Below are positions 1 to 10,147 of a stretch of 64,000 nt of DNA, one piece after another (position 1 is the first letter of the stretch; the number at the start of each line of letters is the position of its first letter). The notes below the pieces were generated by a model. The model ran no database searches. It was not told the origin of the DNA and saw nothing but the letters and a program-made list of their open reading frames with translations. The stretch spans positions 176,041,240 to 176,105,239 of the forward strand of contig CM043944.1 in assembly GCA_014529385.2 (NCBI GenBank). Reading direction: 5' to 3'. The DNA is from Adiantum capillus-veneris. Taxonomy: Eukaryota > Streptophyta > Polypodiopsida > Polypodiales > Pteridaceae. A program made the position numbers and the translations under genes.

Positions 1-1
1 C

Positions 2-2306
2 CTCCCGCCATGGCTTGCCATCAATAAGGGTCATTTGATATTAGGCTTGATTGTACCTGGTATGTTTATCTAGCACCACTAGTTGACGAGCTCCAAGAGT
101 TATGGCATGGGATTGACATAGCAGATGCGGTTGAACCAGTAGGACAACAGCATGCAAGGATCCATGGACTTCTTATGTGGACTATGCATGATTGGCCTGG
201 ATATGGTGAAGCTTCTGGTAATGGTTCTTGATTTACAAAATTCTCGCTATTCTCAAGCACTTTGTGTAGTAATGAATCATGCTTTAATATATATAGGGCT
301 TACAACTTCGGGATACAATGCATGTCCAATTTGCGGGCCGTCTTTGGATGTGCGCTATTCTGCCTCGCTTCGAAAGACAATTTATCAAGGCCACCATCGT
401 TTCTTCCAGATCGACATCACTTGCGCGAAGGTCAGCTTGGTCGCGTCGAATGTCGTCCAATGCATGTACAAGAGTGGCGTCGCCGATGGGAGCAACATGA
501 GCAGCAACCTGTTCCAGGAATGAAACGTTTGTCCATTCTCCATACGTTGCCGTACTGGGGTGATCTACTAATTAACCATTTTTGTTGGATCCAATGCATA
601 TATTCAAGAATGTGGGAGAGCTCCTCTGGAAGACAATCATGGGAATGAAAGAGAGAGCTTCACAAGATGATTTGCAGTCAGTTGGAAAGATGCTAGAGCT
701 GTGGCCTTTCACCAATGCAGTGGGCCAAACAAAGCTTCCAATAGTGCCATGGGTATTGCTAAAAAGCGAGGAACGACAAGTCAAAAGGGTGATTTCAGAG
801 TTCAGGACGCCAACAAGATGCATGCGATGTCTCAAGACAGCATTCACCCGTGACGATCAACTGTCAGGACAGAAATCGCACGACTGGCATAAGTTCTTGC
901 AATTTATTCTTCCAATTGCGATCAAGGGGTGTTTAACGGAGGAAGTGCGGTCCTGCATACACAAGATTTTAGAGCTAGTGCGGTGGATCTCTTCCAAGGA
1001 GATACGAGAGGAATCCATTGCAGTCGCAAGGGCTAACTCCATTGAGGCAGTTTGCATGATTGAGAATTATCTACCCACAAGCTTCCTAACTATCCAAATG
1101 CACTTGCTCGCTCGACCATGTAGTAGATGAGGTTGCAGTGGCAGATACAGTCCACAGCCGTTGGATGTTCTTTCTAGAGCGGTTCATGAAAACACTTAAG
1201 GGTTTTGTTCGCCAAAAAGCGCATCCAGAGGGGAGCATGACAGAAGGATGGCTGGTGCAAGAGTCTCTTGTCTTGACGAACGAATTTCTATACGATTCTG
1301 ACCCAAAAATTCCTCGACTATGGAGCAATGAGGAGGATGCAAGATTAGTGGGAGAGGAGCCGTAGGGGCAAGGGGTGCTGAAGAAAATGGACGATGCCAT
1401 GCGAGAAAAGATCATGAAGTTCTGTATACTAAATTCAAAGACGATGCAAAAATGGCTTGAAAGGTACGAAGAAGAGAAAGAGAGATGCAATAGGGAGCGA
1501 CACGATTTTAGGCAAAGCCGAATGACTAGAGGCTTACCCTTGCCAGACTGTCTTGCTCCTTTACCTAAATTCCCTACAATGGCATGGTTGGACAAGACAG
1601 TGAGAGCAGCTTGACAGATCGGAGAACCCATATCTCCAGAAGAGGAAGAGCTGGCTATTGGATGTGACTGGAGGTATCATACATACATGGCACTGTGGTC
1701 GCATGGAAAGCATTTTAGAACACAACAAATTGATAGAAGAAGAAACATGTTTGACACGAATGAGAGCACTAGCAACCTGGATTACTGTGGTCTAGTGTCA
1801 GATATCTTGAAAGTCAGCTTCAAACGGTTTTAGATGTTTTTATTGGATGTGAAGTGGTTCAAGGTGATTACTTTTGATCGTAATGCAACGGTACATAGAG
1901 ATGGAAACAAGCTTGTGCAGATAGATTCTACAAAGATTTACTCTCCTTGAACATTGCGAGCAAGTGGTCTTTGTACCGGACCCTCGAGAGCAACAATGGT
2001 GGTTTGTGGTTCAGGTTGCTCCAAGAAATAAACAAGTATTTGAAGGGCAAGATCTCCTGGAGAAAAGTCGGCCAGACAACACAGATACTACTGTGACATT
2101 AGATGAGATGGAAAAAGGTATGGTAGAGGAAGCTGACAGATAGACGAGGGATGACGCAGACGAGGCAGATATGACACTTGTAGATGAAGATGCAATGGAT
2201 GAAGACAATCTTCCAGAACGGGTTGGGGTAGAGTTATGTCTGCAGTTAGAGATAGACGATGATACGGTGCAAGATCTTATCAATGATGCATCACTAGTCG
2301 AGGCTT
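2..2306 (+). pseudogene. CACTA tnp2-like transposase, multiply frameshifted
   Basis: This would be the catalytic transposase of the CACTA element, acting on its terminal repeats in the nucleus. Seen in order: a tnp2-type segment at about 2-1110 (PPWLAINKG, PLVDELQELW, ACPICGP, LPYWGDLLINH, LDPMHIFKNVGE, VRWISSKEI, LPTSFLTIQMH); a DUF4218-like segment at 1120-1320 (HSRWMFFLERFMKTLKGF, VLTNEFLYD); and a DUF4216-like segment at 1760-2030 (LDYCGLVSDIL, VVFVPDPREQQWW). The reading frame changes near 65, 410, 580 and 1125 and again downstream, and there are stops near 1615, 1830 and 1950. The N-terminus lies left of the window. A GT-AG intron is likely at 2307-2398 (donor GTAAGTG, acceptor TTTGTGCAG). 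Family assignment is firm; it is clearly dead. Confidence 0.85.
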
Positions 2307-2437
2307 GTAAGTGTTTGTGTGAAGACGTTGATTTAAAATTAAGCTTTCTTAATTTAAACAAAGGTGTTCTAATGCTTTCTTTTACTTTCTTTGTGCAGGA
2401 CTTTAGTATGGTAGACTAGTATTCAGATCCCGCTTCT

Positions 2438-3515
2438 ATGAGTGCGGATGCATTTATGGGATTCATCACACGGATGACACCCAGTCAGATGGCAGATGCG
2501 TCTCAGTATTGGGTAGCCAGAGGCACGGGTACCACACCTCCGGGCTTCACACCTGAGGGTCCGACGCCTATGGGGGAGGGGGACGCCTATGGGTACGATG
2601 CCTTTGAGGTCTCCCATCACAGACGCTTCGACACCTAGGGGTACGGCAGAGGCGGGTACGTCATCATCTCTGCAGTACAAGCGCACTTGCCGATCTCGGC
2701 GATCGTCAAGTGGAGGTGGTGGTTGTTGTGGAGGAGGGTCCACAGATGCTTTGATCCCTCCTTGCTCACGACCCCCATCCTACCCAGTCACACCTCTCGA
2801 CACACCTCTTAGCACACCTCGGACACATTGGGGGACACACGATCCTAGTGCCTCCAAGGTCTATAGTATACGGGCAGATGGTTTTGTTGACATGGATAGT
2901 CGGGATTGAGATGAGACAGCGGGTTTGCCAGCTCGCGGAGCTGCAGTTTGCAACCACCATTATGACGCCTTGGCCTGATCAGGATTGCAGCAAAGTCAAT
3001 TATATAGTGGAGACCATCCTGCTTCGGGTTCAGAGAAGCTTCCGAGGAGGTGGATCACGGGTGTTGCATGGGACACCGTGAAACATCATCGAGATGCAGC
3101 TCGTCGAGCTTCCAGGACCGGCTCGCCAAAGCCTTCAAGTATCTCACACGAGACGTGGCAACACATCAGGGAGGATGAGGAGACATCGGACACGCGGTTC
3201 AGACAGCAGCATCAGGCCACGGAGGTACGACAAATGACCAGGGGCACATCTCATCTTGGCAGCGGAGGCTTCAACACCTTTTGTTATGAGTTTGTGAGTT
3301 TCCAATCCAATCCTAGCTATGGTGTTTTTTTTAAACGCGAGGAATCATGTATTATTAATTACTTTGATTTTTGTATAAACGCAGAATCTTGCAATGCATT
3401 GAGCCCCGACACGCCAGGAGGAGATAGATGGATATCGGAGAGGCATTTATGAAGTATTGAATGATCTTGTTGCCGCAGGAGAGTCTATAGACTCGGAGGC
3501 CTTAGAGTCTCGCTG
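2438..3515 (+). pseudogene. second CACTA ORF (TNP1-like accessory protein), decayed
   Basis: Downstream of the transposase, readable segments in changing frames encode a Gly/Thr/Pro-rich region (2438-2640), a Pro/Ser/Thr-rich stretch with DTPLSTPRTHWG (2589-2909), and a basic segment at 2985-3300 containing LPRRWITGVAWDTVKHHRD and GSPKPSSISHETWQ. Another open run at 3425-3515 reads RRGIYEVLNDLVAAG. A possible intron spans about 3296-3390. Position and composition fit the accessory DNA-binding protein of CACTA elements (TNP1 / Ptta-En-Spm type), which binds subterminal repeats. The sequence match is loose, so this is inference from context. Frameshifts and a stop near 2636 mean no intact product. 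Confidence 0.5.
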
Positions 3516-3693
3516 ATCGATTGAGGTGAGACGTTAATATGTGTGAGTTGATTTAATTAATTAAGTATATGTGAAGTAATATTATACTAATTTTGTGATT
3601 TGTCCTTTATGTGCAGGTTGTGATGCGGAGTCATCAGTGGATTTATATATATGTTTTGTGAGACACACACATCTCTGTGTCTCTTTCTTGTAT

Positions 3694-3950
3694 AGACATG
3701 GTTATGGTTATTGTTTAGAGATGGTTATGGTTATTGTTTTGTTTATGGTTATGGTTATGGTTATGGTTATGGTTATGGTTATTGTTCTTGTATAGACATG
3801 GTTATGGTTATTGTTCTTGTATAGACATGGTTATGGCTATTGTTTTGTTTATGGTTATGTTTAACTTTATGGTTATGGTTATGGTTATCGTTATGGTTTT
3901 GATCAATATGGTTATGGTTATGGTTTTAATTTGGTTATGGTTTTGCATAA
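3694..3950 (+). repeat. degenerate (GGTTAT)n hexanucleotide array
   Basis: At least fifteen copies of GGTTAT, five of them consecutive at about 3745-3780. They are interrupted by a spacer of the form TGTTCTTGTATAGACAT that itself recurs three times (near 3687, 3785 and 3815). Open frames across it encode only Leu-Trp or Val-Met dipeptides. It lies in the non-coding 3' part of the CACTA element. Confidence 0.85.
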
Positions 3951-4170
3951 AGTTCGTTATATATGAAGTTCGTTATGGTGATGGTTTTGCACAAAGTTTG
4001 TTTCATTTCTTCCATCAAGTTGTGCCTTAAATCTCATGTGAGATCCTACATGGATATCATGTAGGAGACGTATATATATGGTTTTTTTTTTTTTGAAAAG
4101 TTTATGTTAAAACGAAGGAACTCTGCCGAAATTTCTGCAAGAGCACTGTTGATTTTGGTGCTGCTCGCTT

Positions 4171-4256
4171 TCTTGGACAAAGGACAGGCAGTCTGGCTGT
4201 GGATGTGTCCATCTTTTCACTGGGCACAGGCCAGGCTGTCTGTCCTCTACCCAAGA
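4171..4256. repeat. inverted repeat / hairpin inside the CACTA 3' region
   Basis: Arms at about 4171-4201 and 4225-4256 are near-perfect reverse complements (CTTGGACAAAGGACAGGC pairs with GCCTGTCC..CCAAG, a few mismatches) around a loop of about 23 bases. It could fold into a roughly 30-bp stem as RNA or cruciform DNA. No flanking target duplication is evident. Confidence 0.7.
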
Positions 4257-4261
4257 GTTTT

Positions 4262-4443
4262 TTTTTTGATATGGTCGTTGAAATAAGCATCGATAGGGGC
4301 ATCAAAATACGCATCGAAAACAAAGCCTTTCGACATAGATATCGACGCATATTTTGATAGTTTCACAGGGACGAGTATTTCGGCGCACTTTTCGACGTCT
4401 AGTGTCGAAATCTGCGTCGAAGGCACATTTTTTTGTTGTAGTG
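4262..4443 (+). repeat. CACTA 3' subterminal repeats and terminal inverted repeat
   Basis: The short motifs TCGAAA, TCGACG and CGTCGA recur at least seven times in both orientations between 4290 and 4422. The run TTTTTTTGTTGTAGTG follows and ends at 4443. Clustered subterminal motifs plus this terminus define the transposon end. Confidence 0.75.
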
Positions 4444-4590
4444 CATCTCTCCTTTTGGTCCCCTACTGAGATAGGTCTAGAAGCACATATCTATATCCTA
4501 ACTCTTTTTCACCTTTTATTTTCCCATAGTAAATGATCAGTTTAATATGAGAAAATTATTTGGTGAAGTTAGATATTAGATTTTATGACA
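4444..4590 (-). repeat. 3' LTR fragment of gag-only Ty3 element A
   Basis: On the minus strand the LTR begins TGTCATAAAATCTAATATC at 4590 and matches the starts of the LTRs ending at 8992, 26263 and 39144. The CACTA transposon cuts it at 4443; the remainder should lie left of the window. Confidence 0.85.
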
Positions 4591-4604
4591 TTACCTCTCT
4601 CTTG
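4591..4604 (-). promoter_or_regulatory. polypurine tract of element A
   Basis: Minus-strand CAAGAGAGAGGTAA sits directly before the LTR start, the expected position of the plus-strand primer for reverse transcription. The same tract precedes the LTRs at 8992, 26263, 51036 and, on the plus strand, 18017. Confidence 0.75.
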
Positions 4605-4865
4605 AAATCATTGTCATCCTCGACTATAAGGTAGAAAAGATAAAGACTAGTCATTAGTCCATGTTTTTTAGCAGGTAGAGGATCCCTTTTTACCCTATGA
4701 CCTCATTTTAGAATGGATGAATCATCCATTTAGTGCTCATAAGACTTAGTTTCTGCAAGCATGTCTCATCTTTAGTTCATATCATACTTCCAAAGTAGAG
4801 TGACAAGTTTTTTGCAATGAGCATTCTCTTTTGGAGCTTCAACCATAGAGGCTCTAGGTGGCTCA

Positions 4866-6238
4866 TTGCGCACATTTCTTTGAGGGCAAGCACGGTAGGC
4901 ATGTCCTTGCGCCCTGCACTTGAAGCACCAATTATCTTTGCGATAACACTCTAGCTTCTTGAGAGAAAGTCGATTCTTGCCTTTGTAGACTCCTTTTTCC
5001 TTAGTTTTATTATTGTTTCTAGAAGTGCCTTTGGAAAAATTTTGAGCATTATTTTTTCCTTAAGGTTCATTTCGCTCTTTATTTTCCATGGGCTTAGAAT
5101 TCCTCTTAGGCCCTTGTTGAAAATTGATTTGCAAGGCATCCCCAAGATGGTGTATGACTGCATAGATGCTCCTAGGCCATTAAGAGCTGACATACTCAGC
5201 TATACCTTCAGAAATCCCATCACAAAATAAATTTTTTTGTTCTTCAAAGTCTTATCTTTTGGTAGACTGTAGCTTTGAGATGTAAATCCCAAAACTTGTG
5301 GATAGACTCATTGGGAGTTAGCTTCAAACTTTTCCATTTGGTAAGCACTTTATCTTTGGCATCTCTTGCAAGAAACTATTGCACTATGGAAACTCATAGA
5401 GTTTTCCATGTCTTGGGGGCTTTGCCATTACCTCATAGACAAGCCCACAATTGCTTGAAAGACCTTTGAAAATGCATAGCTACATGTCGTAGCTTGGAGG
5501 AATTCATGAAGCCCTCATCTCCAAAGGCCGCATCAAATTTGTGTATAAAGGCCAACACTTTGTCTCTGGCACCAAAGCTGCCATCATAGGTGAGAAAAGA
5601 GACGTTCTTTCCTCCCTCCTTGAACTTCTTAAGCTTGTTGGAAGCAACATAGGATTTTCAATGACCTCTCCTCTTGGGCTCTTTGGGGGGGGGGAAACCT
5701 GTTATTTTCATCTAAAGAGGACGAAGGCGATGAAGATGGACAAGAGGGTGACCTCTTTCTCTACTTTTTCTTCCTTTGATTCCTCTCTTCCCTTTTGAGA
5801 TTACAACACAGAGAAGTATGCAAAGATCTTTTCCTCTTGGGAAGAGTTGTAAATCTCTGTTCACCCATCTTTGTGAAGCGACATCTTCCAAACTGTTTGG
5901 CATTTCACTTCTTTTTTCTATTTTCTATGGTGGGGACTCTACATTTTAAGCATCCCCTCTCCTTTTGATGGAGGTGCATCGATGATGAGGCCCTTTGTAT
6001 GTATCCTCCTCTTCTCTCACCGAATTGAGCCTTCTTTTGAAAGTCCCTACAATAGACCTCACAAGTACTCTCTTCTTGGGAGTTTGTAAACTTCACCATG
6101 GAGGGTGGGGTTGCCCATAGCTTGTTGTTGCCAAGCGACAAGAGAAATCACAATCATAGGGGAATCATTAATAGCAGCTTCATGTGCAACATCGAAATTA
6201 TCAATATTCATTCTACTCTCTTTATTATTGTCAGCCAT
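4866..6238 (-). pseudogene. Gag of gag-only Ty3 element A
   Basis: Gag would package element RNA in cytoplasmic particles. The start at 6238 gives MADNNKESRMNIDNFDVAHE, the same N-terminus as the gags starting at 12423, 19995 and 37676. A Lys/Arg/Ser-rich stretch and a Retrotrans_gag-type core follow. An intact CCHC zinc knuckle, CFKCRAQGHAYRAC, sits at about 4885-4930. Many frameshifts and stops interrupt the core (for example near 6050 and 5460). No protease or reverse transcriptase follows: after the knuckle the sequence runs about 270 bp straight to the polypurine tract, so the element is gag-only by structure rather than by recent truncation. Identity is sure; it is non-functional as read. 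Confidence 0.75.
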
Positions 6239-6390
6239 GCTAAAAGAATTTATGTGTATGTTAACTTTTTCTTTGGAAAATTCAAAGCCCTAGTTTCTAC
6301 TCCTCTTAGCTCTTGAGAATTAGCACTCAAGCACCCACATTGTGGACAAGTTTAGGACTCTCTTCTTAAGTAAGAAAAGAAAAACCAATA

Positions 6391-6403
6391 GATTTGATAC
6401 CAA
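6391..6403 (-). promoter_or_regulatory. primer-binding site of element A
   Basis: Minus-strand TTGGTATCAAATC immediately follows the LTR end. It resembles the initiator tRNA-Met site TGGTATCAGAGC with substitutions. Sibling sites lie at 12022, 20117-20129 and 37830-37842. Confidence 0.7.
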
Positions 6404-7115
6404 TGTAACAAAATTAGGCTAATAACTTTTGAGTGTAGCGGAAATGGATTAGCCATAGTGAGAATTTCATTGAGAAGATTATTAATGAAGATAGAGAGAG
6501 TGCTAGGTTGGAGACAAAAACAATTTTACATTCCTACTTAACATGTCATGAGCAATAACTTGCAAAAAAGAGAGAAGTAGAGAAATTGACAACAGTTGAA
6601 GACCGGATCTACTTGGAGCCGGCTCCCCCCTCCAATAGGCTTTTGTTTTATAGGTTCTCCCATTAAGAGAGACTTGGTACAATACAACCTTTTTTCTCCT
6701 TAAGAAATCGTTGGTGCCATGAAGATGGAAAGCTTCATGCACCAAACTTATGCTTAAAAAAACTATTAATCTACTTGCAATAAACAAGAACTTGTCCCCG
6801 GCCTCAGTCCCAAGACCTCAAACACCATCAAAGGTGGACAGAGCTAGCAGGGAGTAAGGAAGATAAGAAGAAGAAGATGTATCTCTATGAGAAAGAAGTA
6901 CTCTCCTTACATATAATCACTCTTAGAGCATAGCTAAGCATAGTGATAATGAAGATGGAGAGATTGATAAGCATTGCTTTGAGCATAACTCTTGGTTGGA
7001 TTTGCATTCCATAGACAAGGGGTGTTGGTGTAGGCTTTCCACTTCTCAAGCTTGGAGAAGCAGATGACCTATGTGCACAACACACAATGGGGAAGTGTGT
7101 GTGTGACTTGTGGAG

Positions 7116-7120
<5 letters not shown>

Positions 7121-7158
<38 letters not shown>
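7121..7158. repeat. (GA)19 microsatellite in LTR
   Basis: Pure GA dinucleotide run. The same LTR position holds GA runs of other lengths at 38561-38581 and 41671-41716, so it is a hypervariable site of this LTR family. Confidence 0.95.
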
Positions 7159-7161
<3 letters not shown>

Positions 7162-7296
7162 CAAATTTTCTTATTTACTCTTGCTACGAGCCTATTGGCT
7201 CAATCTTTGGGCTAGCCAATGAATGAATCTAGTCATAATAATAAGCAAGGCGTGTAGCATTTGGACAAGTGTTATCCTTTCCCACTTTTAGAGAAA

Positions 7297-8081
7297 TGTT
7301 AGGAAATAAGACGTAGCTAAATAGATAATTGAGTAGATTACTTAATGGAGAGAGACAGGTTTAGATACACGAGATTATAGAGTAGAGAGAGAGAGTACAC
7401 ACGATATACGTGGTTCACCCAATGTGGGCTACGTCCACGGGAAAGCAGCCACTCAATGGCTTTAGTACTTCAAAACAAGAAGTAATTTACAAAGGGATTA
7501 TACCCTTAATAGAGCTCCCGCCTTGCTTCACTCTCACCACCTCACACTCACCTTGTTGCATTGACTTCACACACTATGAAATGTGTGTAGAAATGGCCTC
7601 CTTTTATAGGCCAAAAGGGCTCCCCTCTCTCATGAGAGGCAGCCATGTGTAGCCGCCCTTGTGTAGATAAGTCCAAATCGGACCCTCCAATCCGCCCATG
7701 TGTGGCCGCCCTTGAGAAGACAAGTCCGCTTTTGAATTCGGCCACCGGCCACCGGCCATTGACTTCCGACCGACCGGCCACCGGCGGCCATTGACTACCG
7801 GCCACCGGCCAACCGACGGTTGTTTTCCGACCACTTTCCGGTCGCCGTCCGGCCATAATATTCCGGCGAAAAGGAATATTCTGGCGAGGGAAAAAAAAGT
7901 CTCAGGGGCTTCCGCCCCCGAGGCCCCTAAAGTTGATCCTGATTTTTTGCCGTGAAAATTTTGGTTTCCGACGAGTGATTTTCCTTCACACACGATGGCT
8001 TCTCCTCATAATGGGGGCCTTACAAATGTGCGCTTTTACCACAAAAAAATTACAAGGGTAAATCAGGCTCCATACTTAACA
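7297..8081 (-). mobile_element. solo LTR inserted in the A/B LTR, TSD AGAAA
   Basis: The 785-bp insert begins TGTTAGGAAAT and ends CTTAACA, so both ends carry TGTTA/TAACA. It is flanked by a perfect 5-bp duplication AGAAA (7292-7296 and 8082-8086). Sibling LTRs at 20980 and 41840 lack it. On the minus strand a good TATA box (CTATAAAAGGAGG, about 7593-7605) supports minus orientation. The segment ACGTGGTTCACCCAATG..TACGTCCACGG resembles a motif I associate with plant copia LTRs. About 7735-7860 is GC-rich with repeated CCACCGGCC. No internal region remains, so this is a recombinational remnant. Confidence 0.88.
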
Positions 8082-8233
8082 AGAAATGCCTATACTAAAT
8101 TAATTGAATCTAAAGTCTCATTGGACCTTCCTATAGGTCATCCAATAGGATTAAGACACATTATGAGGGAAACATTGCTACGGGCTTCACATGCGGCCTT
8201 AATGCCTCCTGAGTCTTGGGCTTGTCTTGAGTG

Positions 8234-8235
<2 letters not shown>

Positions 8236-8271
<36 letters not shown>
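8236..8271. repeat. (GT)18 microsatellite in LTR
   Basis: Pure GT run. Equivalent sites at 21144-21201, 25533-25580 and 42005-42092 differ greatly in length. Confidence 0.95.
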
Positions 8272-8273
<2 letters not shown>

Positions 8274-8325
8274 CATTCTCTCTCATGCACCTACCTTTAG
8301 TGCTCGTCTTTGACTTGAACACCTC

Positions 8326-8600
8326 AAGAGAATGACAAGCACCTGAAGCACCTTAGTCATTAAGCATGACAATCGCCTCAAGCACATAAGTAAAAAGCAC
8401 GACAAGCACCTCAAGCACATAAGTAAAAATCACGAGCAACTTAGTCATTAAGGATGACAAGCACCTTAGTCATCAATCATGACAAGCACCTCAAGCACCA
8501 TAGTCATTAAGCATGACAAGTACCGTTAAGAACCTTAGTAATCAAGCACAACAAGCACCTTAGTTATTAATTAAGCACAACAAGCACCTCAAGCAGCCTA
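8326..8600 (-). repeat. LTR minisatellite, unit like CAAGCACCTTAGTCATTAAG
   Basis: About ten degenerate tandem copies of a 20-30 bp unit. The same array recurs in sibling LTRs at about 21375-21510, 25655-25860, 38585-38750 and 42140-42285 with different copy numbers. Unit lengths and sequences vary too much for a CRISPR array. Confidence 0.8.
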
Positions 8601-9159
8601 AGGTCCAAAGTACCTAAAGGTCCTACGTATAAGGACATTTAACACTAACCTTTGGAGGCTTTAATGAAGCTAATCCTAAGGTCTTTTAAGCTCCAGTAGA
8701 TGCATGTTGCTCTTTGATAGACTATTTCCTTTTGGACCTCTATTAGGATATAACCATCTTTCATCTTGGTCCCCTACTGAGATAATTTTAGCAGCACTTA
8801 TTGCACATTGCTCTTCGGTAGACCATATCCTTTTGGACCCCTATTGAGATGCAACCATCTCTCCTTTTGGTCCCCTATCTAGAAGCACATATCCATATCC
8901 TACCTCTTGTTCCCCTTTTATTTTCCCATATTAAATGATCAATTTAATATGATAAAATCATTTGGTGAAGTTAGATATTAGATTTTATGACATTACCTCT
9001 CTCTTGAAATCATAGTTGTCCTCAACTATGAGGTAGAGAAGATAAAGCCTAGGTCATTAGTTCATGTTTCTTAGCGGGTAGAGGATCCCTTTTTACCCTA
9101 CTAGATCATTCCAAAATGGATAACTTATCCTTTTTTTTTTGAAAGACTAAGCTCCCGCA

Positions 9160-10147
9160 AGCATGTCTGCTCTTTAATCCATATCATACTTCCAAAGTAG
9201 ACTGACAAGTTTTTTGCAATCAACATTCTCTTTCGGAGCTTCAACCATAGAAGCTCTGGGTGGCTCATTGCACACATTTCCTTTGGAAGAATTTTGAGCA
9301 TTAGTTTTTCCTTAAGATTCATTTCACTCTTATTTTCCATGGGCTTAGAATTCCTCTTAGCCCCTTGTTGGAAATTGATTCACAAGGCGACCACATTATG
9401 GTGTATGATCACATAGATGGTCCTAGGCCATTGAGAGTTGACATACTCGGCCATACCTTCAAAAATCCCATCACAAAATTGTTCCTTTTGTTTTGCAAAG
9501 TCTTATATTTTGGTAGACTGTAGCTTTGAGATGTAAATCCCAAAACGTGTCCACATACTTGTGGATGGACTCATTGGGATTTAGCTTCAACCTTCACCAT
9601 TCGGTAAGCACTTTGTCTTTGGCATTGCTTGCAAGAAACTTCTGCACTATGAAAACTCGTAGAGTTCTCCATGTCTTGGGAGCTTCACCATTACCTCGTA
9701 GACAAGCCCACCATTTCTTGGTGGACCTTTGAAAATGCATAGCTACATGTCGTACCTTGGAGGACTTTGTGAAGCCCTCATCTCCAAAGGCTGCATCAAA
9801 CTGGTGTATAAAGGCCAACACTTTGTTCGTGGCACAAAAGGTGCCATCATAGGTGAGAAAAGAGATGTTCTCTCCTCCCTTCTTTAACTTCTTGAGCTTG
9901 TTGGAAGCAACATACGATTTTTGATGGCCTCTCCTCTTGGGTTCTTTGGGGGGGGGAAACCTACTATGTTCATCGGAAGATGAGGAAGGCAATGAAGATG
10001 GAGAAAAGGGTGACCTCTTTCTCTCATTTTTCTTCCTTTCATTCCTCTCTTCCCTTTTGAGATTATGATGCAGAGGAGTATGCGGGCATATTTTCCTCTT
10101 GGGAAGAGTTCTACATCTTCGTTCTTGCCGTATTTATGGAGCCACAT
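9160..10147 (-). pseudogene. Gag of gag-only element B, C-terminal part
   Basis: Minus-strand coding sequence with the gag core: SFLTYDGTF, KVLAFIHQFDAAFGDEGF, RHVAMHF and KWWACLRGNGEAPKTW (open from 9992 to 9594), followed by a decayed tail. The zinc knuckle present in A and E is missing here: sequence near 9285 jumps from the CAMSHPE region to the KETK-type region, deleting it. The N-terminal part lies at 19608-19995, across the inserted 9.5-kb chromovirus-like element. Joined through the duplicated CACAT, the two parts match the uninterrupted gag D. Shifts and stops make it a pseudogene even without the insertion. Confidence 0.75.
10143..10147. repeat. target site duplication CACAT, left copy
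   Basis: Matches 19603-19607 exactly. The unoccupied equivalent in gag D at about 40400-40412 has a single copy (GGAGCCACATCTTTC). Confidence 0.92.

Larger units (their letters stand above)
1..4443 (+). mobile_element. CACTA (En/Spm-like) DNA transposon, 3' portion
   Basis: The element carries a tnp2-type transposase, a second downstream ORF and a CACTA-type terminus. The right end reads TTTTTTTGTTGTAGTG, the reverse complement of a CACTACAACAAA start, and finishes at 4443. About 170 bp of subterminal sequence rich in TCGAAA/TCGACG motifs precedes it, as expected for binding sites of a CACTA accessory protein. The left terminus lies outside the window. Sequence from 4444 on is LTR of a minus-strand Ty3 element, so the transposon inserted into that LTR. 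The three bases after the end are CAT, the predicted 3-bp target duplication, which cannot be checked here. Coding regions are broken, so the copy is non-functional. Confidence 0.85.
6404..8992 (-). repeat. LTR shared by gag-only elements A (5') and B (3')
   Basis: On the minus strand it runs from TGTCATAAAATC at 8992 to TTTGTTACA at 6404. The low side carries A's primer-binding site and gag; the high side carries B's polypurine tract and internal region. One LTR therefore serves two elements. Length is 2589 bp, or about 1.8 kb without the solo LTR inserted at 7297-8081. It contains (GA)n, (TG)n and a minisatellite. Confidence 0.8.

Noticed and set aside
2423-2743. Pro-rich minus-strand ORF opposite the CACTA second ORF
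   Set aside because: It is a shadow of Gly/Ser/Thr codons on the plus strand and conflicts with the transposon reading.
3694-3950. Interstitial telomere or coding tract (Leu-Trp repeats)
   Set aside because: The unit is GGTTAT, not a plant telomere unit, and the peptide is a by-product of the hexamer in a transposon non-coding region.
8326-8600. CRISPR-like direct repeats (CAAGCACCTTAGTCAT units)
   Set aside because: Repeats and spacings are irregular, there are no unique equal-length spacers and no cas genes; it is an LTR minisatellite in plant DNA.
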